From: Rhodocytophaga aerolata
GTDB lineage: Bacteria; Bacteroidota; Bacteroidia; Cytophagales; 172606-1
Direction of reading: 5' to 3'
Length of the DNA stretch: 62,390 bases
Assembly: GCF_030503435.1 (NCBI RefSeq)
Contig: NZ_JAUKPO010000039.1
Location: 1-62,390 of the forward strand
This document shows positions 8,801-17,245 of this stretch, piece by piece; position 1 is the first letter of the stretch; each line of letters opens with the position of its first letter. The notes under the pieces were generated by a model. That model was not told where the DNA came from and ran no database searches. It saw only the letters and a list, made by a program, of their open reading frames with translations. The translations under genes and the position numbers were made by a program.

Positions 8801-9753
8801 CTGCCGGTACTTGGCGGGCAAATGTAACCTCTGATGCGTTGCCCATAATTATCGCCTGCATTGGTAGGGGCTTCAAACGAAGGAATTGTAGAACTAGTGG
8901 AAGGAGTAGTAGTTACTGGAATAGCCGTTACCGAGGTGCCTGTTATACCGGACCAATATTCACGTAATATAGTGCCATTTCCTGTACAGGCACTACTTAG
9001 CACTACTGGCGAAAGCACCGAGCCTGGAATAATCGTGATGGCGGAGCTGGTAGGCGTTTGCCAACCAACAGCCAGATTGTCGCCGTAAAGCGATTCTTTG
9101 TGTAAGGCCTCTATGTAATAGCTCTGGCCTGCTGTTAACGAGATGGTTGCAGATTTCTGGGAAGCGAATTTCGTCCATTCTCTGGAATTAGTCCAGCTGG
9201 TTACTTCAGCAATTCTGCGCTTGTTCAAGGAATTATCGTCGGTACTGAGATAAAGTTGTGCGTTATCGTCGCTTGCCAGATAGAATGTGTAATTGCCTGT
9301 AGCAGGGGCACACAGATACCCTCGTATTCTGGCTCCATACTGGTCGGCTATATTGGTGGGTGCTTCAAAAGACGCAAGTTGGGAGGTAGAAGTAGGGGTG
9401 GTAGCAACAGGAATAGCAGTCACCGTAGAGCCACTAACACCAGCCCAATATTCCCGCAGAATGCTGCCGCTTGCTGTGCAGGTAGCTAATCCCTGCATTG
9501 GAAGAATAGTAGTAGCGTTGCTAGTATGCCCTGGAGAGGAATCTTCTGGAAACGGCGATGGATTATCAGTGGTGTTCCAGGGAGAAGTAATAGCCGTGTG
9601 AGGATCTGTAGTGGAAACCTCCCTTACCAGATAGTTTGCCGGAGTGAAAAACATGGTAGTTCCCAGATAGTATAAGACCACAGAAAAGCTGTAAATACCG
9701 AAAGGGATTGTTAGGCCAGTAGGCAAAAAACGAAAAAGTATAGACCGTTGCAT
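5854..9753 (-). CDS. Very large secreted PA14 / malectin-like / propeller protein with T9SS sorting domain
   Basis: About 1300 aa. Order of domains from the ATG at 9753: a hydrophobic export segment (1-40); two PA14 domains (about 95-245 and 260-410) that are near copies of each other; a malectin-like carbohydrate-binding region (about 420-595); an Ig-like Big_5-type domain (about 600-720); a sorbosone/glucose-dehydrogenase-like beta-propeller (about 725-1170); and a C-terminal type IX secretion sorting domain (about 1220-1299; motif YVYPNPSNGHATIYF, ending KMIIIR). It is probably exported across the outer membrane and surface-attached or released, with PA14 and malectin parts binding glycans. 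Whether the propeller is an active sugar dehydrogenase is not shown. The frame is open upstream to 9963, but that part lacks coding character and has no signal peptide at its start. Confidence 0.88.
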   Translation of the reverse strand: MQRSILFRFLPTGLTIPFGIYSFSVVLYYLGTTMFFTPANYLVREVSTTDPHTAITSPWNTTDNPSPFPEDSSPGHTSNATTILPMQGLATCTASGSILREYWAGVSGSTVTAIPVATTPTSTSQLASFEAPTNIADQYGARIRGYLCAPATGNYTFYLASDDNAQLYLSTDDNSLNKRRIAEVTSWTNSREWTKFASQKSATISLTAGQSYYIEALHKESLYGDNLAVGWQTPTSSAITIIPGSVLSPVVLSSACTGNGTILREYWSGITGTSVTAIPVTTTPSTSSTIPSFEAPTNAGDNYGQRIRGYICPPSTGSYTFYIASDDNSELWLSSTDNVASKVKIASVTGYTSARQWTKFASQKSAAIALTAGQKYYIEALHKEGSGGDNLAVGWQTPTSSAITVIPGSFLSPVVPGTGGLQVKVNFQNAATSQVPAGFLKDTGSPYGSRGNGYTYGWVTQNSLSSATHVPWDMSADARNRNRTGISLEQNTLVHMQLVDLVATNANKERGAWEIAVPNGAYQVTGMVGDQPSGSTYDSKHRLNVEAGILIYNFQGSSTKEYEQKTGQFYVVDGRLTINALGGFNTKVNSVYVQSIPATRPMVSAVNPANGATGTALNIGVSASVVVPVVAGKPGGIDNATITPTTVKLFLLNGTTATEVPANVGGTGGGDAINLSPKTVLQANTTYKFVVTDGVKALSGAAFVPFETTFTTGSGNTEPTINAAFDKIPITATKGEQYTSLAIGPDRKLYGLMLNGTIKRFPINTDGTLGTAAIVSTLRTKYGDRSAVGLAFDPAATSSNPVIWVSHATTGVANGQEWDGKLSKLWGAQLENEQLVVTNLPRSTKDHLVNSIAFKPGQPSILYISQGSNSAMGAYDGSWQRDESLLAGAILKLDLSKLPATLPLNAKTTNDLTAINAASSSSYTMVVNGVNYYNPYASTSPLTIYASGVRNAFDLVWHSNGYLYVPTNGSAFGGNTPGSVAGVRRPDGTFYNGPAIPATSQVDKQRDWLFKINPNLRINGKDYQGYFGHPNPLRGEYVLNRGHIDNPKYPSTIAADVNYQPAVFSFEYNISPNGVIEYKSSAFNGVLKGRLLVCRFSNLDDILVLEPGSNGSIVSAVSGYGSPGIPGLSGFTDPLDLVEDTQTGNLYISEFGWNNPGAAQLTLCRVKATTQVANTQVPVEVPILDTTRSPLTGATVSSYPSHVRIAARDMAIPLHRLYVYPNPSNGHATIYFGVSTTQRLALQVFNSLGKLLTTLYEGEAEGCIQYEITSGDFPQENGLYLLKLSTADKEYTSKMIIIR

Positions 9754-10439
9754 ATAAGTAGGAGAATATGAGGTCGTGGAAATAGTTCTTGAAAAAATAG
9801 CATTTACCAATACCCGGCAGCGTAGAGGCTTACCTGCTACAACACATGAAAAATCAGCTGCATAGCTTAAGGCAGAGTATAGGTACCATCGTATAACTAA
9901 TTCAATTAATAGAGTAATTAATCTCTCTGGCTGTGCAAGGTTGCATCCAGTGCGTATGCACATAAAAAATATGAGGCAAAAAGTGTAGCAGCGTTATTAA
10001 CTGTAAAATAAGAAGGCAGAGTAGTTTTTCCGTAAGCAGTCTATCACCTGGTGGCTCAAGGCACCAATGAAGATTATTATTTACCGGCTAACAAGGCTTT
10101 TAGTGTTTAAAATAAATTTGTGATTTTATAATGTAAAAAAATGAAATACAAAAGCTGAAATAGTTTGAAAAAGCCTGTTTCAGGGCACGAAAAAGGCATA
10201 TCCGCCATAAAAAGTAGGATAATTTAGACAGAATTTATCAGAGAGTCAATACTTAATTTTCGGTATTTTTCTTCCTAATCCGGAAAAATTATTTCAACGT
10301 TTAGGTGGTGTTTAAGGCAAACAGAAGGGAAAGAGCATTGGTATAGATTTGATGCAAAGCAAACAATTACTTATACATAAAATTTGCTACAGGCTTTTTC
10401 GGCCTGTAGCAAAGAAGGACAAATGAAACATACTAAGCT
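9754..10439. other. Long intergenic region upstream of the PA14 protein
   Basis: Nearly 690 bp with no supported gene. The distal end holds the terminator at 10376-10413. The rest is AT-rich and probably contains the promoter and a long leader for the PA14 protein gene; I could not assign promoter elements with confidence. Confidence 0.4.
10376..10413 (-). terminator. Intrinsic terminator of the 10440-10847 gene
   Basis: 12-bp perfect stem TTTGCTACAGGC (10383-10394) and its complement (10402-10413). Read on the minus strand, the stem is followed by a short T-rich run. Confidence 0.75.
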
Positions 10440-10847
10440 TTAAGAAGCAGTTGTACCCAGGACTTGCTTTTGGTCATAATACTTTCCGTAAGCGGTCCAG
10501 ATAGCCGCCAGAGCATCTGAAAGGCAGAGCAAAAAAATAGTATCCGGGGCCAGACCTTGCAGATAAAATCCTGTCATGATTAGAATTCCGCCGGCATGTC
10601 CGATAATTTTCCAGGTATAGAAGGGAGCAAAATGGTATCTGCCCATTTGTACATAATAATATCCGATTACAAGTGAGAGTAAACCAGCCATCCTGATCCA
10701 GATTTCGTTGGTAGGTTCAAATCCCATCAAGGCTAGTACGCCATTAGGATAAATAATTAGGCCGATCCCATTCAGCATCATGTAGATGCCCCAGCATAGG
10801 GTGCTTAGGGCTGCCTGACTTTTGTGTTTGATTGTTTGTGTTTTCAT
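10440..10847 (-). CDS. Four-helix hypothetical membrane protein
   Basis: 135 aa with four predicted transmembrane helices (about 13-33, 48-67, 77-97 and 102-120). The first two contain small-residue and aromatic patterns (LSLVIGYYYVQMG) that recall DoxX-like or DUF4345-like small membrane proteins, but I cannot place it in a family with certainty. It is a single gene with its own terminator. No partner gene nearby suggests a role. Confidence 0.7.
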   Translation of the reverse strand: MKTQTIKHKSQAALSTLCWGIYMMLNGIGLIIYPNGVLALMGFEPTNEIWIRMAGLLSLVIGYYYVQMGRYHFAPFYTWKIIGHAGGILIMTGFYLQGLAPDTIFLLCLSDALAAIWTAYGKYYDQKQVLGTTAS

Positions 10848-11136
10848 GTATATAGGTTGGGTGTTTATTGTTTTTTGGAATGGTAGCCAAGTGTACCTAC
10901 AGCTCTATTCCGGATTAATTACCTAAGAACTACTACAAAGGAAAGGCATACACCCGATATTTTTCTTGATTCAAATCAAGAAATCCAAGGGATAGTTACG
11001 TGAAGGAGAATAAATTACCTGTCTTTTTTAAGCAAGGATATTTGTTAATCATACTAAACCGATAGCATACTGGAGAGGCAGCCTAAGGGTAGTATTTTTT
11101 TCCAATAACCGGGTATTGTGCTTACAATGGGTGAGA

Positions 11137-12345
11137 CTATTTTAGATTTTCCAGATATTTATAGCCGCTGCCGGTATTAACCAGCACTACTCTTTCTTCC
11201 GGCTGAATCCATCCTGTTTGAAGGAGTTGTTTGGCAGCCTGATATATAGCTCCCCCTTCCGGAGATACCAATAACCCTTCTTCCCTGGCTATTTCTTTTA
11301 CAGCACCTATAATCGCTTCATCTTCAATAGAAATAGCGCTACCTTTGCTTTCTTTTAATACCCGTAAAATCAGGGAATCGGCATAAGGTTTGGGTACCCG
11401 CAAGCCATTCGCTACCGTAAACGAATCTGGGTAAAGTGTCATCTGCGTAGCTCCTGATTCAAAGGCTTTAACCACCGGGGCACAGTTGGCCGATTGCACG
11501 GCTACCATCCGGGGTCTTTGTGAGCCAATCCAGCCGAGTTGTTCCATTTCATCAAATGCCTTCCACATACCAATTAAACCGGTGCCTCCGCCAGTTGGGT
11601 ATACAATCACCTCTGGTAGTATCCAGCCGAGTTGTTCGGCAATTTCATAACCCAGGGTTTTTTTTCCTTCAATCCGGTAAGGCTCTTTGGTAGTAGATAC
11701 ATCAAACCATCCGTGGATACTTGCTTGCTGACGTACCAACTGGCCGCAATCATAAATGCTGCCATCTACCAGCGTCAGTTGCGCACCAAAAAAACGGCAC
11801 TCCTGTTTAAATACGTCCGGGGTTGCGGTAGGCATAAACACATGTGCTGCTATGCCTGCTTTGGCACAATAGGCACTCATGGCACCACCGGCATTCCCGG
11901 CTGTTGGAATAACGCAGGAGGTAATCCCAAGCTCTTTAGCCCTGGAAACAGCCATACTCAATCCTCTGGCTTTGAAAGAACCGGTTGGGTTCAAGGATTC
12001 GTCTTTTATGAATAAGGAAAACATCCCCGACTTTTTACTTAAACCCGTAGCCTTTAACATAGGCGTGAAGCCTTCTCCCAGAGAGACAATATTTGCATCC
12101 GACACCATCGGCAGCATTTCGCGGTAACGCCACATAGAAGCAGGGCGGTGCCGCAGGTATTTTCTGTTCAACCGGCGACGGGTGTCATATACGGCTAATA
12201 AAGGCTGGAGGCAGCCAGGCTGCTGGCAAACAGTCAGCACGTGCCCTTTAGAATAAACATGTCCACAGGCCGAACAAACCAGATGAGTAAAGAACGTATT
12301 TGTTTTGGTAGCTCTGAGTCGAATAGGATACGTTAATTCTAGCAT
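11137..12345 (-). CDS. Threonine synthase-like PLP enzyme with N-terminal zinc ribbon
   Basis: 402 aa, fold-type II PLP enzyme. The PLP lysine is K126 in NPTGSFKARG, and the glycine-rich phosphate loop lies in PTGGGTGL. An N-terminal zinc-ribbon-like segment carries C24, C27, C40 and C45. This layout matches the threonine synthase group that converts O-phosphohomoserine to threonine, especially the zinc-ribbon form known from archaea and many bacteria. No homoserine kinase or aspartokinase gene lies beside it, so it may be a stand-alone paralog with another beta-elimination substrate. The start at 12345 leaves the zinc ribbon intact. Confidence 0.85.
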   Translation of the reverse strand: MLELTYPIRLRATKTNTFFTHLVCSACGHVYSKGHVLTVCQQPGCLQPLLAVYDTRRRLNRKYLRHRPASMWRYREMLPMVSDANIVSLGEGFTPMLKATGLSKKSGMFSLFIKDESLNPTGSFKARGLSMAVSRAKELGITSCVIPTAGNAGGAMSAYCAKAGIAAHVFMPTATPDVFKQECRFFGAQLTLVDGSIYDCGQLVRQQASIHGWFDVSTTKEPYRIEGKKTLGYEIAEQLGWILPEVIVYPTGGGTGLIGMWKAFDEMEQLGWIGSQRPRMVAVQSANCAPVVKAFESGATQMTLYPDSFTVANGLRVPKPYADSLILRVLKESKGSAISIEDEAIIGAVKEIAREEGLLVSPEGGAIYQAAKQLLQTGWIQPEERVVLVNTGSGYKYLENLK

Positions 12346-12589
12346 AGGGATGTGAAAGAAATGAATAAGTATGTACGTTGTATATCCTATATACGCAAAA
12401 GCATGCCTGTGTGTCGGGCAGAAGAGTAAAACATTTGATAAATCTGTTCAGCCAGCTACGTTTGCTAATGTTACACAGCCGGGGTATAGCTTCCGTTAAA
12501 AAGTTGTTTGGGAGCCTGACCGATGGAAAAAAAGTTGCCGGACGGAGCCCTACAGGTAGATACAAAGGAAAATTTTTTAGCTTTATAAA

Positions 12590-13561
12590 ATGATGAAGTT
12601 TTGTCTGACAGGGTTGTTTTATATGTTGTGCTTTCTTGTAACACTTCCAGCTGCTCTGGCAGTTACCCAGCCGGATTATGCACAGTATCATGGCCAGGTA
12701 ATGGAAGCGGAAAGACTACTGGCCGAGGAGAAGTATCAGCAAGCCCTGGTGGTGTACGAAAACCTGTTCCATACCTATCCTTTTATTTTCCTGCGGGAGT
12801 ACCAGGTGGCCACTCAACTGGCCTTACAATTGAAAGATACAGCAAAAGCAGGCGACTACCTGAAAAAAGGGATAGCCGCCGGATGGTCACGCAAATCTAT
12901 CCGGAAAAATACATATCTAGCACCGATACAGAAGGATCTCCGTGAGTATTATTCTTCGCTCAACAAGCAATACCAGGATAGGCTCGATGGGGAATACCGC
13001 AGGCAAGTAAAAAAGATGTTTGCCAAAGATCAGTGGAAAGCCTTAGGGGCCTTATTTACTTTCAGCTCCAAAGGGCAAGACCGGTATGCTGAAAAAAGAT
13101 TTGCGCCGCACAGTGAGAAGCAAGTCCAGCAATTGATAGAGATGATGGCTGGCAAAGGGTATCCGGGTGAAAGACTGATCGGGAAAAACTTCTGGGTAAC
13201 CACCATCCTGAGTCACCATAACTCCATCTCGCATCGGTATGTACAAGCGGATACCCTCTATCCATTTATCAAACCAACATTGCTTGCTGCCATTCGATCG
13301 GGCTATATGTCTCCAGAAGAATTTGCTTTAATAGATGACTGGTACCGGGCAGTAAAATTTAATCGCCAGACGGAAGGCTATGGCTACCTCAATCACCCTA
13401 CCCGGGACGGCTTATCGCAGGTAAATGCATTGCGGAGGCAGATAGGACTGAGTCCCGTTGAAATCAGAAACCGGCTAGTTGACCTGGAAATGAAAACAGG
13501 TATGCGGTTTTATCTGCCTGGGGCTCCCTGGGTAGAAGGTAAAATTTCTATCACAGAGTAA
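12590..13561 (+). CDS. Exported TPR-like hypothetical protein
   Basis: 323 aa. There is a clear signal peptide (hydrophobic 4-22, then LAVTQ). After it come helical repeats resembling one or two TPR units (about 35-105; EAERLLAEEKYQQALVVYE and a following helix pair), then a charged alpha-helical domain with no motif I recognise. Aromatic and basic residues are frequent. The protein is presumably periplasmic or surface-exposed. I do not assign a function. It is a single gene, divergent from the threonine synthase-like gene across a 244-bp gap. Confidence 0.75.
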   Translation: MMKFCLTGLFYMLCFLVTLPAALAVTQPDYAQYHGQVMEAERLLAEEKYQQALVVYENLFHTYPFIFLREYQVATQLALQLKDTAKAGDYLKKGIAAGWSRKSIRKNTYLAPIQKDLREYYSSLNKQYQDRLDGEYRRQVKKMFAKDQWKALGALFTFSSKGQDRYAEKRFAPHSEKQVQQLIEMMAGKGYPGERLIGKNFWVTTILSHHNSISHRYVQADTLYPFIKPTLLAAIRSGYMSPEEFALIDDWYRAVKFNRQTEGYGYLNHPTRDGLSQVNALRRQIGLSPVEIRNRLVDLEMKTGMRFYLPGAPWVEGKISITE

Positions 13562-13779
13562 ACATGCCAGGCTACTAACTGATTTCTTGATTGGCTTTAG
13601 AGTGATTTGCAAAGCTGACTGGCATAGTTAGAAGATGGAATAATTCAGTGAGAAGCAACGCCATTTTCTCTTAGCTTATCTCAATTTGGTTACCTGTTTA
13701 TACTTATATTTAGCTAGTTAAAAATAGCCTGTATCTGTTCTGTTACCGTATATGTTGAAAACGAAAACTGTATAATATA

Positions 13780-14448
13780 ATGGCAATCAAAGTAATTGGA
13801 GCAGGTTTTGGCCGTACTGGTACCCTTTCCATCAAATTAGCACTTGAGCAACTGGGGTTTGGCAAATGTTACCACATGGTAGAACTGCTGGAGAATCCCC
13901 AGCAGGTGCACTTTTGGGAAGAAGCCAATCAGGGAAAACCGGTAGACTGGGAAACCTTGTTTCAAGGATATCAGGCAACGGTAGATTATCCGGGCTACCG
14001 GCATTATAAACAACTCATGCAGTATTATCCGGAAGCAAAAGTATTGTTAAGTGTACGCGATCCTGAAAAATGGTATGAAAGTACCTATAACACGATTTAT
14101 CAGGCAGCGCCTAGCCTGGGGCAAAAAATTGAAATGGCGTTGAAATTGCTTTTTTCTTCCCGGTTGCGGAAATTACTCAGGGTATTTAAAATGAGTGGCG
14201 GGGTATGGAAAGGAGACTTTGCCGGCAGGTTTGAAGATAAAGCATTTGCCCTTGAAGTGTTTCACCGGCATAACGAAGAGGTAAAGCGAATAGTGCCTGC
14301 CCACCGTTTGCTTGTGTATGAGGTAAAGCAAGGCTGGGAACCCTTATGTACCTTTTTGAATGTGCCAGTGCCGGATATTCCTTTTCCAAAAGTAAATGAA
14401 CGGGACGGCTTTCAAAGCAAAACAAAAGAACTCTTACGCACTGCCTAA
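13780..14448 (+). CDS. Sulfotransferase family protein (Sulfotransfer_4 type)
   Basis: 222 aa. It begins with the PAPS-binding P-loop-like motif GAGFGRTGTLSIKLAL (about 7-22), followed by the family features KCYHM, the 'DYPGYRHYKQL' stretch and the 3'-phosphate-binding segment VLLSVRDPEKWYEST (about 88-102). These are typical of the small Sulfotransfer_4 (PF17784) proteins found in bacteria and fungi. The reaction is inferred to be transfer of a sulfuryl group from PAPS to an unknown acceptor; some relatives may have changed activity. It is a single gene that converges on the LytTR regulator gene. Confidence 0.85.
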   Translation: MAIKVIGAGFGRTGTLSIKLALEQLGFGKCYHMVELLENPQQVHFWEEANQGKPVDWETLFQGYQATVDYPGYRHYKQLMQYYPEAKVLLSVRDPEKWYESTYNTIYQAAPSLGQKIEMALKLLFSSRLRKLLRVFKMSGGVWKGDFAGRFEDKAFALEVFHRHNEEVKRIVPAHRLLVYEVKQGWEPLCTFLNVPVPDIPFPKVNERDGFQSKTKELLRTA

Positions 14449-14494
14449 TTGCCATAGCTTATCCGCTGGTAATTTATAAGATTAAAAATACAAA

Positions 14495-15253
14495 TCAGCT
14501 AGTCCACCGGCTCAGGAATTGGGTAAATGGCTCCTTATACTGGTCGCTTACCGGTATAGTAATTTCTCCGATTTGTACACTGTTTCTGGTAACTGCTTTT
14601 ATCTGCTCCAGCGAAACAATATATGAGCGGTGTATGCGCATAAACCGCCTGGAGGGTAGTTTTTCTTCCAAAGCTTTTAAACTGGTTAAAGATAGAATGG
14701 GTTTGGTACTGCCCAGTACATACACTTTTACATAGTCTTTCAGGCCTTCTACATACAGTATATTTTTAAAGGCTACCCTTACCAATTGGTATTCTACTTT
14801 CAGAAATAAATATTCTTCTTCCGGCTCCGGAGCGCTGACTGGAATAGGTATGGATACAGGTGGTTGTTGCCGTTCTGCGTATGAGCGGGCTTTGTTAGCA
14901 GCCCGTAGAAATTCATCATACCCAAACGGTTTGAGCAAATAATCCAGGGCATCTACTTTATATCCTTCAATAGCATATTGATTAAAAGCGGTGGTAAACA
15001 CAACCCTGGGGGTATCCTTGGCGCCGCTCCGGTCTAAAATCCTGGCGAGTTCCAAGCCGTTTAAATCCGGCATTTGAATATCTAAAAAAATCAGGTCTAC
15101 CGGCTGTTCGTGAAGTCCGCGGAGGGCTTCAATGGCACTGCTATAGCGGCCCACCAGCTTCAGAAAAGGAGTTTGCTCAATAAAAGCACAGATAAGCCCT
15201 AAGGCCAACGGTTCATCATCAACGGCCATGCAGGTAAGTGTGGGAAGAGTCAT
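14495..15253 (-). CDS. LytTR-family response regulator
   Basis: 252 aa. The receiver domain (about 7-125) has the acidic pair D12/D13, the phospho-acceptor D58 in FLDIQMPD and the conserved lysine K108 in LLKPF. A linker follows, then a LytTR DNA-binding domain (about 152-250) with the usual RRFMRIHRSYIV motif. It overlaps the kinase gene upstream by 4 bp, so the two form a translationally coupled operon. Regulators of this kind bind direct repeats upstream of target genes; the outer-membrane genes divergent from this operon (16666 onward) are plausible targets. Confidence 0.93.
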   Translation of the reverse strand: MTLPTLTCMAVDDEPLALGLICAFIEQTPFLKLVGRYSSAIEALRGLHEQPVDLIFLDIQMPDLNGLELARILDRSGAKDTPRVVFTTAFNQYAIEGYKVDALDYLLKPFGYDEFLRAANKARSYAERQQPPVSIPIPVSAPEPEEEYLFLKVEYQLVRVAFKNILYVEGLKDYVKVYVLGSTKPILSLTSLKALEEKLPSRRFMRIHRSYIVSLEQIKAVTRNSVQIGEITIPVSDQYKEPFTQFLSRWTS

Positions 15254-16347
15254 GATAGGTCAAGGGTTAAGTGAACCTGGTATTCGTTTTGTGTTGGATC
15301 GGCAGCGGCCGATAAGCGGTAACGGTCTGGGTACAATAGATCCAGCCGGCGGCGGGTATTTACCAGGCCAATACCATTGCCTTGCTCCAATGACTTACTT
15401 TGGTCGGTGAATAAAGTGTTCCGCACATCTAACTCCAGGGAATCCGGCATCTGTTGGATACCTATAAAAATGCGGCTGCTATGTAATGCACTAACGCCAT
15501 GTTTAAAGGCATTCTCCACAAAAGGCAAAAGCAGCATAGGAGCAATCACCACTTCTTTTAAAGGCGAGGGTTGTTTAAAAACTACCTCCACTTTGTCTGT
15601 CAGGCGAAGCTGCATAAGCTCGATATAGTCTTGTACAAAAGCCATTTCCTGGCTAAGCAATACGGTATCTTTCTGGGTTTCATACAGCACGTAGCGCATC
15701 ATCCGCGACAGTTTCAGCAAGGCCTGGCGGGAGGCTTCCACATTGATCATGGTGAGTGCATAGATATTATTAAGCGTATTAAAAAAGAAATGGGGGTTAA
15801 TCTGTGCTTTTAAAAAGGAGAGTTCGGAGTCGGTTTTCTGCTGTTCCAGGCTTTTACGGAGCAAAACTTCTTCCTGCCGGAGCAGCGTATCTTTCTGCGA
15901 CTTTTGTACGGCAGCTATGGTAGTACTAATACCCATGGCCATAAGCGTAGAAAAAAAGGTGAAAACGATGGTCCATTTGGGTACATGCCCGGCCCCATGC
16001 GGTGGCTCCGCTGTTGGATTAAATGCCCGGGCCATCAAAAGCGGCAAATTCAACCAGTACTCCACCAGCCAGGCAAGTGCTGTTACAGCAATAACGGTAG
16101 CCAAAATAGCCACGATATACTTCCCTATTTTGTTTTCGAACAACAGTTTTGGCACCCATATAAGGGTGTTTACATAAAAGGCCACTACATATAAACAAAA
16201 GTGTATGGCTTGTTTTATCCAGAACTGAACAGGCAGATTGACACTCAGATTCAGCGGCGGAAATACAAGCAGCACCAGGCCAAGCAATACCCACACGAGT
16301 GCATGTACCGAGTAAGCAGAAAGCCGGATAGGAAATAAGATAGCCAT
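15250..16347 (-). CDS. LytS-like sensor histidine kinase (His_kinase PF06580)
   Basis: About 365 aa with four transmembrane helices in the first 150 residues, a short coiled linker, the phospho-acceptor histidine in INPHFFFNTLNN (H186 in this form) and an HATPase domain with the N-box PFVENAFKHG. There is no periplasmic sensor domain, so the stimulus may be sensed within the membrane. It is coupled by a 4-bp overlap to the LytTR regulator. I chose the ATG at 16347 (MAILFPIRL...), because the upstream extension to 16419 is not helix-like and family members start just before the first helix. Confidence 0.9.
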   Translation of the reverse strand: MAILFPIRLSAYSVHALVWVLLGLVLLVFPPLNLSVNLPVQFWIKQAIHFCLYVVAFYVNTLIWVPKLLFENKIGKYIVAILATVIAVTALAWLVEYWLNLPLLMARAFNPTAEPPHGAGHVPKWTIVFTFFSTLMAMGISTTIAAVQKSQKDTLLRQEEVLLRKSLEQQKTDSELSFLKAQINPHFFFNTLNNIYALTMINVEASRQALLKLSRMMRYVLYETQKDTVLLSQEMAFVQDYIELMQLRLTDKVEVVFKQPSPLKEVVIAPMLLLPFVENAFKHGVSALHSSRIFIGIQQMPDSLELDVRNTLFTDQSKSLEQGNGIGLVNTRRRLDLLYPDRYRLSAAADPTQNEYQVHLTLDLS

Positions 16348-16665
16348 GGGTAGAGTGTTAAACGAAGTAAGGAAAATACTTGCAAACATACAACCACCTG
16401 TTGATACTCCTGGAAGCAATCTGCCGCTAGCCCGAAATCACCGACAGAACCAATGAATTTTATCTATGACTGCTCACATTTACTGGCTAGAAGTGTATGC
16501 GGGCTCTTTCATCGGTGCTGTCTGGCCACTGGTCGGTAGGGTAGGGCAGCAGGTCTATTGCATTTTTTATCCTGTGCAAAAGAGCATTCCTTTGAATCAA
16601 TAATCAGCCGAAACTCAACAGCTGATCAGCTAAAAAATCTTTATACCATATAAATACATAAAACT

Positions 16666-17049
16666 ATGAAAAAGCTATTTGTTTCTTTAATGACTGCCTT
16701 CCTGATGGGTACTGCTTCCTTATCCTTTGCTACTTCTACTCCGGTTACCCACCCCATAGACGCCTCAGTGGTTGTCCGTACAGAATCTATGAAGTTAGAT
16801 GTAGTAACGCAGGTAACCGAAGAGGCTTCGCTCGTAATCCGGTTACGGGATGCTGACGGACATATTCTGCATACCAAGCACATAAACAAAGGCGAAGGAG
16901 CCATCCGCTACCGGTTTGATCTGTCAAAGCTGCAAGACGGAGACTATCAGGTGGAAATAAGTAATGGGACTACTAAACAAGTAAAAACCTTTACCATCCA
17001 GACTACCCCTCCATCTTTTACCTCTACGCGTTCCATCTCCTTATCCTGA
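16666..17049 (+). CDS. Small secreted beta-sandwich protein (DUF3244/T9SS-tail-like)
   Basis: 127 aa with a signal peptide (cleavage after about residue 22, SLSFA-TS). The mature part, about 100 aa, has the pattern of the small FlgD/Ig-like domains seen in Bacteroidota secreted proteins and T9SS tails: 'ASLVIRLRDADGHILHT' then 'YRFDLSKLQDGDYQVEISNG'. There is no other domain, so it is a stand-alone secreted domain of unknown role. It sits between the LytTR operon (divergent) and the outer-membrane protein gene and ends in its own terminator. A broken relative lies at 61910-62169. Confidence 0.8.
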   Translation: MKKLFVSLMTAFLMGTASLSFATSTPVTHPIDASVVVRTESMKLDVVTQVTEEASLVIRLRDADGHILHTKHINKGEGAIRYRFDLSKLQDGDYQVEISNGTTKQVKTFTIQTTPPSFTSTRSISLS

Positions 17050-17056
17050 ACTTAGT

Positions 17057-17089
17057 ACTACCCGCTAAGCATTCTTGGCGGGTAGTTTT
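17057..17089 (+). terminator. Intrinsic terminator after the small secreted protein gene
   Basis: 9-bp perfect stem ACTACCCGC (17057-17065) with GCGGGTAGT (17078-17086) followed by TTTT, directly after the stop at 17049. Confidence 0.85.
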
Positions 17090-17184
17090 ACCTAACCCCA
17101 TTTCTCAGCCATTTTTACTGAAAACTCATCGGTTAAAAAGAGCAAGTCATCGGCGTTCATGGGTCAGCAGTCTAGTCTGTTTCG

Positions 17185-17211
17185 TTGCTCTTTTTTCTAT
17201 CTGTAGCTTTG
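17185..17211 (+). promoter_or_regulatory. Candidate Bacteroidota housekeeping promoter
   Basis: TAGCTTTG at 17204-17211 matches the known Bacteroidota -7 consensus TAnnTTTG, with a TTG at 17185-17187 upstream. The spacing is slightly short for the -33 element. The start codon at 17246 would leave a 5' leader of roughly 25-30 nt. Confidence 0.45.
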
Positions 17212-17245
17212 TTTCAATCCTTATAATCAACTCATTCTTAAATCA

